Numbered from the stretch's first letter, positions 17,532-26,504 are shown. The stretch is 64,000 nucleotides of DNA from Paludibacteraceae bacterium (GCA_017647145.1 JAGCLD010000004.1:1-64000); one strand, 5' to 3'. Notes: a model not told the origin generated them from the sequence alone. Numbers and translations: made by a program.

Positions 17532-18056
17532 TCATAAAAAAATTTCATTAGAGTTGATTATTGCCATTTTTCTTGCCATCAAAAAGAAGAAATCAGACAA
17601 TCTATTAACATATATTAATATATTTTGTGGTTGTGGATATTGTGTATGTAGTTGGTAGATATTTCTTTCCATTCTTCTCGTCACACATCTGCAGACATGT
17701 GCTTGTGCTGCTGCTTTTCCTCCTGCCGGCAGGACAAATCCCTTCATTGGGGGTAGTTGTTTTTCGTATTGTTCTATTTGTTTTTCTATATCATCCACAT
17801 CTTGTGCAGTGATGTGTATTATTTTTCTTTTTTCTTCCGGTGTCGCCAAGTCTGTACCCAGGTCAAAAAGTTTTCTTTGTAGGGCACTCAGGCATTCTTT
17901 TTCCTCTTGCGGCACCCACTCTATCAACAATCCTACGTGTGCATTCAGTTCGTCTGCTGTTCCGTAAGCCTCGAGTCGTGAGTCATTTTTAGGGACTCTC
18001 ACATTACCGATAAGTGCTGTTGTTCCTTGATCTCCTGTTTTGGTTGATATTTTCAT
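17532..18056 (-). CDS. Cob(I)alamin adenosyltransferase, PduO type
   Basis: 174 residues from the ATG at 18056. A longer frame from 18104 overlaps the upstream gene and adds a non-conserved leader. The N-terminal TKTGDQGTTALIG is the ATP-binding signature of PduO/MMAB enzymes, and FDLGTDLATP, RCVTRRMER and VNRLSDFFFLMAR follow. It adenosylates cob(I)alamin to adenosylcobalamin, the cofactor of methylmalonyl-CoA mutase. The methylmalonyl-CoA epimerase and decarboxylase lie 5 kb away at 23350-27909, which fits a shared propionate pathway. Neighbour: methyltransferase gene 10 bp upstream. Confidence 0.93.
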   Translation of the reverse strand: MKISTKTGDQGTTALIGNVRVPKNDSRLEAYGTADELNAHVGLLIEWVPQEEKECLSALQRKLFDLGTDLATPEEKRKIIHITAQDVDDIEKQIEQYEKQLPPMKGFVLPAGGKAAAQAHVCRCVTRRMERNIYQLHTQYPQPQNILIYVNRLSDFFFLMARKMAIINSNEIFL

Positions 18057-18066
18057 AGCGATTACT

Positions 18067-18843
18067 TTATAAATAGTATGTTTTCTTTTGTAGTTGTGGG
18101 TCAAAGAATATTATTCCAAATCTTTTTAATTGGAGTGCAGCTGTTACTTTATTGTGTTGTATTATTTGCTTCCACGCTTTGTTCATTTCAAAAGATGTAT
18201 TGATGTCGTCGAAGATAAACACTGATGATTCAGATGCGGTTGTGACACATTCATTGAAATAGAGCAATGTGTATTGTTGTGTATGATTGGCATCAAAATA
18301 GACCATATCAAAGGGTCCGTGTTGTTCAAGTGTATTTTTCAGATTCTCTGTAATATTTCCTTGTATGAAGATTATATTGTTCAGGTTCGCTTTATGCGCT
18401 GTATTCTGCGCAATTTGGTTTAGTTCTTCGCTTCCTTCCATCGTTACACACTTAACGTTGCTACCAGTTGATGCAAGATAAGCTGTTGTTATGCCAAGCG
18501 AGGTGCCAAGTTCCAAAATACTCTTTGCTTGTACATACCTTGCAATTCTAAATAAGGTTTGTGCGTCTTTAGGGGAGGCAAGTGATGTTTTTGCAATTTT
18601 CGCAATGCTTCTTTGTTCCGATTTACCCGTTCCGAAATCTTGTACAAAGATTTTTTGATTAGAGTGTCTGAGTGAGTTTCTAATTGCTTCAATTTTTGCA
18701 AAACAATAGTATGGATGTTTATTTCTCAATACTTGTTGTACCAATCCGAATAAAAATGGTGAATGAATACCAAATCCTCTTCTATTTTTGGCATTGAACA
18801 GGTGTATTAGTTTAAGAGCAAGATGCTGTAGTATTTTTCTCAT
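18067..18843 (-). CDS. Class I SAM-dependent methyltransferase
   Basis: 258 residues. SAM-binding motif I reads ILELGTSLGITTAYLA (about 103-118) and the acidic motif II is VTMEGSEEL (about 126-134). MVYFDANHT (about 169-177) resembles the metal-binding strand of O-methyltransferases. The N-terminal 70 residues (RRGFGIHSPFLFGLVQ) are typical of a Bacteroidota-specific subgroup. The substrate is unknown. Its ATGA start overlaps the stop of a 44-codon upstream frame, which suggests translational coupling. Confidence 0.85.
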   Translation of the reverse strand: MRKILQHLALKLIHLFNAKNRRGFGIHSPFLFGLVQQVLRNKHPYYCFAKIEAIRNSLRHSNQKIFVQDFGTGKSEQRSIAKIAKTSLASPKDAQTLFRIARYVQAKSILELGTSLGITTAYLASTGSNVKCVTMEGSEELNQIAQNTAHKANLNNIIFIQGNITENLKNTLEQHGPFDMVYFDANHTQQYTLLYFNECVTTASESSVFIFDDINTSFEMNKAWKQIIQHNKVTAALQLKRFGIIFFDPQLQKKTYYL

Positions 18844-18974
18844 TTATTAGTTATTCTAATATATGGGTAATAGGATTCAGAAAACATTGAGCACTTATAT
18901 TCATCTTTCTTTATTGCATTGCATTTCATTTGATCGTCAAAGAATGATAGGTGTAGGCTGTTTATTTCATCCAT
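18840..18974 (-). CDS. Possible small protein or uORF (44 aa) upstream of the methyltransferase
   Basis: Frame from ATG (18974-18972) to TGA (18842-18840), starting MDEINSLHLSFFDDQ and ending YYPYIRITNK. Its stop overlaps the methyltransferase start (ATGA). The frame stays open upstream of this ATG for nine more codons to an in-frame TAG, before which a second ATG gives MNLE-stop, so it could be a damaged longer gene. A -7-like TACCTTTGC lies at 19050-19042 on the same strand. I recognise no family; it may be a leader peptide, a decayed gene, or chance. Confidence 0.35.
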   Translation of the reverse strand: MDEINSLHLSFFDDQMKCNAIKKDEYKCSMFSESYYPYIRITNK

Positions 18975-19133
18975 GCATAAAGATTCCGGAATATGTGAGT
19001 CAATCTATTCTAAATTCATTGAGTTTATGTTAAGTTTAATGCAAAGGTAGTGAAAGTTTTGTTTAGGAGTGATAGGGTTTGTTGTATTTTTTTATTGGTG
19101 TGTGGTAAAAGAAAGATTATAGTATCTTGATTT

Positions 19134-19210
19134 TGTAACGTTCCTATCTGTTTTGTATCTAGTGGTCCCGAGGTGGTCGCGAGATGGTCGCGGAGCGAGT
19201 ATGTATTGCG
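19134..19210 (+). repeat. 11-bp periodic repeat, locus 2
   Basis: Seven 11-mers in register: TGTAACGTTCC, TATCTGTTTTG, TATCTAGTGGT, CCCGAGGTGGT, CGCGAGATGGT, CGCGGAGCGAG, TATGTATTGCG. The inverse complement of the centre shares a 25-nt identical block with locus 3 (ending at 32340). The rest of the 18975-19323 gap is AT-rich, with only the TACCTTTGC box at 19042-19050 (minus). Confidence 0.7.
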
Positions 19211-19323
19211 AAACGAGGTGGAAGGGTTAAAAAATTTTATCGGACAGCAAGAAATAACTTTAGGTTTCTATCTGTTGAGTACAGAGAAAATATCATCCAC
19301 AATGGCTCTTTTTGAATAGATGC

Positions 19324-20016
19324 CTACCAAATACCCGGTAGTAGTCGATAGGGTACTCGGCGTTGATAGTCAGAATAGCCTGGGAGAGAAGAGGCGAGCA
19401 CTTGTTCTTCGCCCGCGATGCGTCTAACTATAATGATGAGATAGCAGATAAAAATCAGCAATGCCCATGCCGATCCCAATACAAGTGGTATAGTCAAGAA
19501 GAGGAGGATGGTGGCTGTGTACATCGGGTGACGAACAAGACCGTATAGTCTGGTATCTATTAATTGTTGTCCTTCTTGAATTTCAATTGTACGCGACAGG
19601 TAAGCATTTTCGCGCATTACTTCTGCATAAAGTCCATAAGCAATTAAGAATAGTATTGCTGCAAGAATAAGCATCCAGAGAGGAAGATTAGACCATCCGA
19701 ATCGGTAGTCTAATCCACAGACAACAAATCCGCTGATAAACATTAGAGCAGAAAGAGCGACAACTTGTTTCTGTTCGGGTTGTTGTTCTCTGTTATTAAG
19801 TCGTTTTGCCAAGAGTTGCGGTTGCCTGAGGAGCAAGTAAACACCCAATCCTGTCATTGGCACCAGCAACAAGAGAAGGAAAAACCATGCATGGGGGTAG
19901 TGCCAGGTGCCTGCAGGCAAGAAGAGCAACAATGCCATGATGCTAAATCCCACCATTAGTTTGATAGCAGCGTTAGCAAGAAGCAGCAAGCGATTGGTTT
20001 TAGGTATTTGTGACAT
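19324..20016 (-). CDS. Isoprenylcysteine methyltransferase (ICMT/PEMT)-family membrane protein
   Basis: 230 residues from the ATG at 20016. A TTG at 20025 lies inside the promoter box and is unlikely. About five membrane helices, with the family signature YGLVRHPMYTATILLF near the C-terminus (about 158-173) and a late IAGEEQVLAS. Such proteins are SAM-dependent methyltransferases of the ICMT/phospholipid methyltransferase group; the bacterial substrate is usually unknown. The -7 box TACCTTTGC (20030-20022, minus) ends five bases before the ATG, so the mRNA may be leaderless. Confidence 0.82.
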   Translation of the reverse strand: MSQIPKTNRLLLLANAAIKLMVGFSIMALLLFLPAGTWHYPHAWFFLLLLLVPMTGLGVYLLLRQPQLLAKRLNNREQQPEQKQVVALSALMFISGFVVCGLDYRFGWSNLPLWMLILAAILFLIAYGLYAEVMRENAYLSRTIEIQEGQQLIDTRLYGLVRHPMYTATILLFLTIPLVLGSAWALLIFICYLIIIVRRIAGEEQVLASSLPGYSDYQRRVPYRLLPGIW

Positions 20017-20072
20017 GATGTGCAAAGGTAGTGTATAATAAAGTTACCCGCACAAGTGGTGCGAGCTTTTTT

Positions 20073-20612
20073 TCAGTCGGTTTCAAAGAAGCATCGTTCC
20101 GGCGGAAGTAGGAGAGCTTTATCTTTATCACGATGTATATTAAAGGAGAGATAAAAGCCTTTATCTATCAATTGTAAGGCTTGAGTTTGTTTACCTCTGA
20201 ACCCATGAATAATCCAGAGCGTTTCTGTATGTGTATTTCCGTAGTATTTTTTGAGTTGAAGAAGAGTGTCCCATTGTTTTACACAATGGATGATTAGGTT
20301 TTTCTTTGCTTCTATTGCCAGTTGTATGTGTAGTCTGAAGATGTCGGTTTGTTGTTGAATGGATGCTTGTGCAAATTTATCCAGTCCACATTCTCCCACC
20401 GCCCACAGACGAGGGTCGGCAGTCGCTCTTTGTATAAGAGGGAAATCAAACGGCAGGTGTGCATCCCAAGGATGGACACCCACCGAAAATCTTCCCGGAT
20501 GATTATCCAGAAGCCATTCCGACAGTTCGTCCATTCTGAGGTTGCGCACCGCAGTAAGAGGATCCGCCATGCTGTTGTGCGTGTGCACATCAGTAATGGG
20601 GAGGAGTTTCAT
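20073..20612 (-). CDS. TatD-like metal-dependent hydrolase, C-terminally shortened
   Basis: 179 residues from the ATG at 20612, which avoids overlap with the OPT gene. TatD features: DVHTHN (metal-binding HxH, about 8-13), GVHPWDAH, VGECGLD and IIHCVK (about 113-118). The protein stops at CFFETD, exactly at the last metal-binding aspartate, whereas Bacteroidales relatives normally run another 30 or so residues. The stop is followed by seven A residues. It may be a natural short form or a recent truncation. Expected role: DNase or phosphohydrolase, unproven. It begins 4 bp after the OPT gene. Confidence 0.75.
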   Translation of the reverse strand: MKLLPITDVHTHNSMADPLTAVRNLRMDELSEWLLDNHPGRFSVGVHPWDAHLPFDFPLIQRATADPRLWAVGECGLDKFAQASIQQQTDIFRLHIQLAIEAKKNLIIHCVKQWDTLLQLKKYYGNTHTETLWIIHGFRGKQTQALQLIDKGFYLSFNIHRDKDKALLLPPERCFFETD

Positions 20613-20616
20613 GTCA

Positions 20617-22578
20617 TTAATTATTAGCTTTCGCACGCATGCTATCTACAATCAGATAGACACAGATTGCGATATACATAACCAATCCGAGTAGTTGAGC
20701 ACCGCCACCATTTACCCATTCTGTTTGGTAGCAATCTACACCTGCAAATTTGAGTCCGGCACTTACGACTCCCATCAATGCACCACCGGCAATGAATCCG
20801 GAAGCCAAGAGTGTACCGCGTTCCATGCGAGCATTGTTAAGTTCTTGATTTTTGGAGCGTGTAGAAACGAACCAGCTAATCAATCCACCCACCACAAGTG
20901 GTGTGTTTAAGTATAACGGAATGAACATTCCCAAAGCAAATGGCAAGACTGGAACACCCAATAAATTGAGCAACAAAGCAAGGACTGCTCCTGCTCCGTA
21001 TAGCATCCATGGAGCACCTTGTCCCATCATGAGAGGTTCGATAACAGCAGCCATTGCATTAGCCTGTGGAGCAGCCAAAGCATTATCACCCGTAAAGCCA
21101 TACACTTCATTAAGAACGATCATTACGCCCCCCACTGTAGCTGCAGAGACCAAAGCTCCAAGGAATTTCCATGTTTCTTGCTTTGCCGGCGTAACCCCTA
21201 TCCAATAGCCAATTTTTAAGTCTGTGATGAATCCGCCCGCCATAGACAAGGCAGTGCACACCACACCACCAATAATCATAGAAGCAACCATGCCGCTTGT
21301 ACCTTCCAGTCCCACACTAACCAACACCATAGAAGCCACGATGAGGGTCATCAGCGTCATACCAGAAACGGGGTTAGAACCCACGATAGCGATAGCATTG
21401 GCCGCCACTGTGGTAAACAAGAAGGCAATGACCAATACCACCAAGAATGCTACCACTGTTTGTGCAAAATTATGAATTACTCCAAAGTAGAAGAATACAA
21501 ACACGATAATGAGTGTAGCCACAATAGAAATCAAGATGAGTTTCATTGAGAGGTCGCGCGCTGTACGAGGCAGCGATGTAGCCACAGCCTTTCCTTTTCC
21601 GCCCAATTCTTTAGCTGCCAATCCAGCAGCACCTTTAATGACACCCCATGACTTAATGATACCAATGATACCTGCCATAGCGATGGCGCCTACACCAATA
21701 AAACGACCATAGTTAAGGAATATCTCCGTAGTAGTCATAGCCGCCACATCTGGTGCACCATAAGCACCCAACAAAGGCACTACAAAAAACCACACAAAGA
21801 ATGAACCAGCACAGATAATCAAACTGTATTTTAATCCGATGATATAACCCAAACCCAACACAGCAGCAGAAGTGTTGATGGAGAATTCCAATTTGAGTTT
21901 TGCTGAAAGGTCAGCACCCCACTTCATCATTGTAGTGGAAAGCGTATCGCTCCATGCTCCGAAAGTAGAAACAGCGAAGTCATACAATCCCCCAAGAAGA
22001 CCGGCGAGCAAAAGCGGTTTTGCCTGACTTCCTCCTTTTTCTCCAGAAACAAGCACCTGCGTCGTAGCAGTAGCTTCCGGGAAAGGATATTTTCCGTGCA
22101 TATCACTCACAAAATATTTACGGAATGGGATTAGGAACAAAATGCCCAAGACTCCACCCAATAGTGAACTAAGGAAGACCTGCATAAAATTAACAGTAAG
22201 TTCAGGATACTTAGCTTGCAAGATGTAGAGAGCAGGTAAGGTGAAAATAGCACCCGCCACAATAACTCCCGAACTAGATCCGATACTTTGAATAATCACA
22301 TTTTCCCCCAAAGCATTTTTACGTTTTGCTGCCGTAGAGAGTCCCACTGCAATAATAGCAATAGGGATTGCAGCCTCAAACACTTGTCCTACTTTTAACC
22401 CCAGATAAGCCGCTGCTGCTGAAAAAATAACAGCCATAAGCAAGCCCAGAGAGACTGAGCGAAAATTAACTTCAGGAAAAGTCTTATCAGAAGCCAAAAT
22501 AGGCTCATAAGTCTCTCCCGGTTTGAGTTCCCGAGACGCATTCTCAGGAAGTCCTTTTACCTTTTCTTCATTTTCCAT
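20617..22578 (-). CDS. OPT-family oligopeptide transporter
   Basis: 653 residues with about 14-16 membrane helices. The opening after a short cytoplasmic tail (SLGLLMAVIFSAAAAYLGLKVGQ) and the motifs NVIIQSIGSSSGVIVAGAIF and KYPFPEATATTQVL are characteristic of the prokaryotic OPT subfamily. It probably imports oligopeptides or peptide-like metal chelates by proton symport. The shortened TatD gene follows 4 bp later. No clear promoter box in the 120 bp before it on this strand. Confidence 0.93.
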   Translation of the reverse strand: MENEEKVKGLPENASRELKPGETYEPILASDKTFPEVNFRSVSLGLLMAVIFSAAAAYLGLKVGQVFEAAIPIAIIAVGLSTAAKRKNALGENVIIQSIGSSSGVIVAGAIFTLPALYILQAKYPELTVNFMQVFLSSLLGGVLGILFLIPFRKYFVSDMHGKYPFPEATATTQVLVSGEKGGSQAKPLLLAGLLGGLYDFAVSTFGAWSDTLSTTMMKWGADLSAKLKLEFSINTSAAVLGLGYIIGLKYSLIICAGSFFVWFFVVPLLGAYGAPDVAAMTTTEIFLNYGRFIGVGAIAMAGIIGIIKSWGVIKGAAGLAAKELGGKGKAVATSLPRTARDLSMKLILISIVATLIIVFVFFYFGVIHNFAQTVVAFLVVLVIAFLFTTVAANAIAIVGSNPVSGMTLMTLIVASMVLVSVGLEGTSGMVASMIIGGVVCTALSMAGGFITDLKIGYWIGVTPAKQETWKFLGALVSAATVGGVMIVLNEVYGFTGDNALAAPQANAMAAVIEPLMMGQGAPWMLYGAGAVLALLLNLLGVPVLPFALGMFIPLYLNTPLVVGGLISWFVSTRSKNQELNNARMERGTLLASGFIAGGALMGVVSAGLKFAGVDCYQTEWVNGGGAQLLGLVMYIAICVYLIVDSMRAKANN

Positions 22579-22624
22579 AAAGTGATATTTTATTAGTTGA
22601 TATAAAAAGTTTTCATGTTATGCA

Positions 22625-22657
22625 TTTGCAAAATTGCACATTTCTTTCTACCTTTGC
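22625..22657 (+). promoter_or_regulatory. Promoter of the CAU tRNA
   Basis: TTTG (22625-22628), 20-bp spacer, TACCTTTGC (22649-22657). Exact Bacteroidota consensus, about 43 bp before the tRNA. Confidence 0.8.
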
Positions 22658-22699
22658 AACCGCTTTGCAAAAATAATAGATTTTTTCTATTCGCCAAGC

Positions 22700-22773
22700 G
22701 GTCCTATAGCTCAGTTGGTTAGAGCACCTGACTCATAATCAGGGGGTCCTTGGTTCAAGCCCAAGTGGGACCA
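22700..22773 (+). tRNA. tRNA with CAU anticodon (Met elongator or Ile2)
   Basis: 74-nt cloverleaf. Acceptor GGTCCTA pairs with TGGGACC. The D arm contains AGCTCAGTTGGTTAGAGC, the anticodon stem-loop is CCTGACTCATAATCAGG with CAT, and the T arm is CTTGGTTCAAGCCCAAG. CCA is not encoded. The sequence alone does not tell elongator Met from the lysidine-modified Ile2. Confidence 0.95.
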
Positions 22774-22778
22774 CAAGT

Positions 22779-22818
22779 AAAGAGAAGTGTGTTGACAGGC
22801 ATACTTCTCTTTTGTTTT
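22779..22818 (+). terminator. Terminator of the CAU tRNA
   Basis: AAGAGAAGTGT pairs with ATACTTCTCTT (one mismatch), followed by TTGTTTTT. It sits 6 bp after the tRNA. Confidence 0.8.
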
Positions 22819-23274
22819 TATTGACAAAAACATCATGTAATCCTCAAAGATACATCTCAAGAGGGCAGATAATAAGATGTATAATATTAATATACAGTCT
22901 ATTAGAGTAATCTTTTCAAATACTCATACATACCAAACAAGTGATATGAATGAGTTTCTACTGAGATATTTTAGAGCTAAAACAAGCAGCAAAACACTTC
23001 TTTTTTCAGAGCAGAAAACATGGGCACTATATGTTGTATAACATTTTTAAGAACCAATTTATATTCACTGTCTTCACACCATCTCAAATGGATAAGCAAA
23101 TGGTCAAATACAGCAAAATAAGCATGCCTATTTGACATTTTTACAAAATTTAACCAGCAAAACGTGGTATTTTATGACAAAATGTAGAAGACAGAGATAC
23201 AAATAGGGAAAAGATTAGTATTTTTTTATAGAAAAATATCTCAAAATTCATGCTGAATATCAGATATATTTCGT
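22819..23274. other. AT-rich spacer, no gene seen
   Basis: About 455 bp with frequent stops in all frames, no tRNA-like fold and no strong inverted repeat. It ends in the epimerase operon promoter. Confidence 0.5.
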
Positions 23275-23283
23275 TACCTTTGC
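23275..23283 (+). promoter_or_regulatory. -7 box of the methylmalonyl-CoA operon promoter
   Basis: TACCTTTGC matches TAnnTTTGC. No TTTG is seen at the expected -33 position. The transcript would start near 23290, leaving a 60-nt leader before the epimerase gene. Confidence 0.6.
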
Positions 23284-23349
23284 ACGGAGATTTTGCTTCT
23301 TAGCAAATAAGACAAAACAAATTAACAAACCATAAATAAATACATCATT

Positions 23350-23766
23350 ATGAATCCAACACACATTGAACATCTCGGCATTGCCGTGAACAAATTGGAA
23401 GAAGTAATTCCATTTTATGAAAAATTGTTAGGAACCAAGTGTTATTCCATCGAAGAAGTTGCAGAACAAAAAGTAAAGACTGCATTCTTCAAGATTGGTC
23501 AAACTAAGATTGAATTGCTTGAGCCTACCAGTGAAGATAGCCCAATTGCTAAATTCATTGAGAAAAACGGAGGCAAGGGTGGTGTTCACCATGTTGCATT
23601 TGCCGTAGAAGGCTTACAAGGACAATTGGACGAAGCAGCTGAAATGGGTATTCAATTGATCGACAAACAACCTCGCAAGGGAGCTGAAGGCTTGAATATT
23701 GCATTCCTTCATCCTAAATCAACACATGGAGTATTGACAGAATTGTGTGAAGATCCTAATAAATAA
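23350..23766 (+). CDS. mce: Methylmalonyl-CoA epimerase
   Basis: 138 residues, the family length, with two halves of the glyoxalase (VOC) fold. Metal-site residues are in HIEHLGIAV (His near 6-9), TKIELLEP and GGVHHVAFAV, with the final Glu in GVLTELCED. It interconverts (R)- and (S)-methylmalonyl-CoA. It leads an operon with the methylmalonyl-CoA decarboxylase subunits, a classic arrangement for succinate-to-propionate fermentation. Confidence 0.96.
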   Translation: MNPTHIEHLGIAVNKLEEVIPFYEKLLGTKCYSIEEVAEQKVKTAFFKIGQTKIELLEPTSEDSPIAKFIEKNGGKGGVHHVAFAVEGLQGQLDEAAEMGIQLIDKQPRKGAEGLNIAFLHPKSTHGVLTELCEDPNK

Positions 23767-23803
23767 TCAAAATAACGTCAAACATTAGCTATATTATTAA
23801 ATT

Positions 23804-25363
23804 ATGAACAATGTCAGCAAGGTCGCAGACCTTATAGAAAAACGCCAGATAGCCAAATTAGGTGGAGGCGAAAAGCGCATTGAGTCTCAACACAGCAAGG
23901 GTAAATACACCGCTCGTGAACGTATTGAGATGCTTTTAGACGAAGGTAGTTTTGAAGAGTTGGACATGTTTGTCACTCACCGTTGCACTAACTTCGGTTT
24001 GGAAAAAGAAAAATATCTCGGTGACGGTGTTGTTACCGGTCATGGTACCATTCATGGTCGCGTAGTTTATGTATTTGCTCAAGACTTCACTGTATTTGGA
24101 GGTTCACTTTCAGAAACAATGGCTCTTAAGATTTGCAAAGCTATGGATATGGCCATGAAAGTGGGTGCACCTATCATCGGTATTAACGACTCAGGTGGAG
24201 CACGTATCCAAGAAGGTGTGACTTCATTGGCAGGTTATGCTGAAATTTTCGAACGCAATATTTTGGCATCAGGTGTAGTACCTCAAATTTCTGCAATTTT
24301 TGGTCCATGTGCCGGTGGTGCAGTATATTCTCCTGCTTTAACCGACTTTATCTTGATGACCGAACAAAATAGCTACATGTTCGTAACCGGTCCGAAAGTA
24401 GTAAAATCAGTAACCGGTGAAGACATTACTACAGAAGATCTTGGTGGTGCAAATATGCACAATTCAAAATCCGGTGTTTCTCACTTCAAGGTAGAAGACG
24501 AACAAAAGGGTATTGAATTGATTCGCGAATTGATTTCTTACTTACCACAAAACAATTTGGAAGACGCTCCAATTGAAGAAACCAACGACCCAATCAATCG
24601 TTTGGAAGACAGTTTGAATGAAATCGTTCCTGACAATCCTAACATGCCTTATGACATGAAAAACATCATTCATGGTATTGTGGACGATGGTAAATTCTTG
24701 GAAGTACACGCAGGTTATGCACGCAACATCATCGTTGGTTTTGCACGTTTCAATGGTGTATCTACCGGTATTATTGCCAACCAACCAAACTTCTTGGCAG
24801 GTGTGCTTGACTGTGATGCATCTCGCAAGGCAGCTCGTTTTGTACGTTTCTGCGACGCATTCAACATTCCTATCCTCACTTTGGTTGACGTACCAGGCTT
24901 CTTGCCAGGTTCAGGTCAAGAATATGCAGGTATCATCACTCACGGAGCGAAATTGATGTTTGCTTATGGTGAAGCTACTGTACCTAAAGTTACCGTAACC
25001 ATCCGTAAGTCATATGGTGGTGCACACGACGTGATGAGTTGTAAGCAACTTCGTGGAGACTTCAACTACGCATGGCCAACAGCAGAAATCGCTGTTATGG
25101 GTGCTGCCGGTGCTATTGAAGTATTGGAAGGTCGCGCAATCAAGGGCTTAACTGACCCAACAGAACGCGCTAAATTCATTGAAGAAAAGACAGCCGAATA
25201 CAAAGATAAGTTCGCTAATCCTTATCAAGCTGCATCTTATGGTTACATTGATGATGTGATTGAACCACGTAACACACGTTTCCGTGTGATTCGTGCATTC
25301 CAAGCACTTCAAACCAAGAAATTAGTTAACCCATTGAAGAAACACTCAAACATACCTTTATAA
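23804..25363 (+). CDS. mmdA: Methylmalonyl-CoA decarboxylase / propionyl-CoA carboxylase carboxyltransferase subunit
   Basis: 519 residues. Two crotonase-fold carboxyltransferase halves; motifs include [42 protein letters not shown] and, in the second half, [13 protein letters not shown] and [10 protein letters not shown]. It transfers the carboxyl group of (S)-methylmalonyl-CoA to the biotin carrier. The flanking gamma, carrier and beta genes show it works in the Na+-pumping decarboxylase. It is 37 bp after mce and ends 1 bp before the gamma-like gene. Confidence 0.95.
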   Translation: MNNVSKVADLIEKRQIAKLGGGEKRIESQHSKGKYTARERIEMLLDEGSFEELDMFVTHRCTNFGLEKEKYLGDGVVTGHGTIHGRVVYVFAQDFTVFGGSLSETMALKICKAMDMAMKVGAPIIGINDSGGARIQEGVTSLAGYAEIFERNILASGVVPQISAIFGPCAGGAVYSPALTDFILMTEQNSYMFVTGPKVVKSVTGEDITTEDLGGANMHNSKSGVSHFKVEDEQKGIELIRELISYLPQNNLEDAPIEETNDPINRLEDSLNEIVPDNPNMPYDMKNIIHGIVDDGKFLEVHAGYARNIIVGFARFNGVSTGIIANQPNFLAGVLDCDASRKAARFVRFCDAFNIPILTLVDVPGFLPGSGQEYAGIITHGAKLMFAYGEATVPKVTVTIRKSYGGAHDVMSCKQLRGDFNYAWPTAEIAVMGAAGAIEVLEGRAIKGLTDPTERAKFIEEKTAEYKDKFANPYQAASYGYIDDVIEPRNTRFRVIRAFQALQTKKLVNPLKKHSNIPL

Positions 25364-25364
25364 T

Positions 25365-25730
25365 ATGGAAATGTTAGCAATCAATTGGGGCAATGTTGGG
25401 ATAGTAACCCTCGTAGGCTTCGGTTTGGTATTTGTTGTGTTGGTGTTGTTGATTTTTATCCTCCAAGTATTTGGAAAGATCATGGCACCAAAGGCAAAGG
25501 TAAGGAAGGGCGCAGAAGTTGCAACCACTTCAGCACAGCCGGTCACACCCGAATCAGAGTCAGACTACATTCCAGCCCTTGACAGTGCTGCAATTGCAAC
25601 TGCACTGCATTTGTACTTCAACGAAGTGCACGACGAAGAGTCATTGGTGGTAACTATCAAGACCGTAGAACGTCGTTATTCTCCATGGAACTCAAAGATT
25701 TATGGTTTAAACAACAATTTCACCCGTTAA
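25365..25730 (+). CDS. Sodium pump decarboxylase gamma-like subunit (OadG family)
   Basis: 121 residues with one N-terminal membrane helix (about 10-35, GIVTLVGFGLVFVVLVLLIF), a charged and Ala/Pro-rich middle, and a C-terminal stretch ending WNSKIYGLNNNFTR as in Bacteroidota OadG-like proteins. It should anchor the carboxyltransferase and carrier to the membrane beta subunit. It starts 1 bp after mmdA and ends 6 bp before the carrier gene. Confidence 0.85.
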   Translation: MEMLAINWGNVGIVTLVGFGLVFVVLVLLIFILQVFGKIMAPKAKVRKGAEVATTSAQPVTPESESDYIPALDSAAIATALHLYFNEVHDEESLVVTIKTVERRYSPWNSKIYGLNNNFTR

Positions 25731-25736
25731 CACATT

Positions 25737-26504
25737 ATGAAGAAATTTAAATTTGCTATAGACAACAACCCATTTGAAGTATCGGTTACCGAACTTGAAA
25801 ATGGTCAAATCGATGTAGAAGTAAACGGCAGTCACTATGCAGTTACCATCGATCGTGAAGGCACAAAAGCTGCCAATCAAACTGTATCAGCACCAGTTAA
25901 ACCCGTAGCATCAAAAGCTCCAGGCAAGGTTGCTCCTATCCAACAAAGTACTACTCCAGCAGCTGCAAGCGCAGAAGTTAAGACTGTTAAGTCACAGCTT
26001 CCAGGTAGCATCATTAAGGTTGTAGCCGAAGTTGGCCAAGTTGTGAAACGTGGTGAGACTGTAATGACCATTGAATCTATGAAGATGGAAAACAGTATTG
26101 CTGCTGAATGCGATGGTACTATCAGCAAGATATATGTAGAAGCTGGCAAGAGTGTTCTTCAAGATGACAAATTATTTGACATCACTCTTTCTGCAGAAGC
26201 ACCCAAGGCAGAAGCACCCAAAGCTGCGCCAGTTGCTGTTCCTGCACCTACTCCTGCACCTGCACCAGTAGCAAAGCCAGCGGCTGGCAGTGGATCACCA
26301 ATGAAGTCTCCACTTCCAGGAAGCATCATTAAGGTTCTCGTAACAGAAGGTCAAGCTGTAAAACGCGGTGAAACCCTTTTGACTATGGAATCTATGAAGA
26401 TGGAAAATGAGATTAAGGCTGAAAAAGACGGTGTAATTGTATCTATCGCAGTTGCTCCCGGTCAAAATGTAATGCAAGACGACACCTTGCTTATGATGGC
26501 TTAA
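25737..26504 (+). CDS. mmdC: Biotin carrier protein with two biotinyl domains
   Basis: 255 residues. N-terminal domain (about 1-45) as in decarboxylase carrier subunits, a short Ala/Pro linker, biotinyl domain 1 (about 85-150) with ESMKMEN and target Lys 116, a second Ala/Pro linker (about 152-188), then biotinyl domain 2 (about 189-255) with ESMKMEN and Lys 221. Carriers in this position usually have one such domain and about 140 residues. The two domains remain very similar at DNA level, so the duplication looks recent or homogenised. The carrier moves CO2 from mmdA to the membrane beta subunit. Confidence 0.93.
   Translation: MKKFKFAIDNNPFEVSVTELENGQIDVEVNGSHYAVTIDREGTKAANQTVSAPVKPVASKAPGKVAPIQQSTTPAAASAEVKTVKSQLPGSIIKVVAEVGQVVKRGETVMTIESMKMENSIAAECDGTISKIYVEAGKSVLQDDKLFDITLSAEAPKAEAPKAAPVAVPAPTPAPAPVAKPAAGSGSPMKSPLPGSIIKVLVTEGQAVKRGETLLTMESMKMENEIKAEKDGVIVSIAVAPGQNVMQDDTLLMMA

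Noticed and set aside
17532-18104. Longer start for the cobalamin adenosyltransferase at 18104
   Set aside because: It would overlap the upstream methyltransferase by 38 bp and add 16 non-conserved residues before the conserved TKTGD start.
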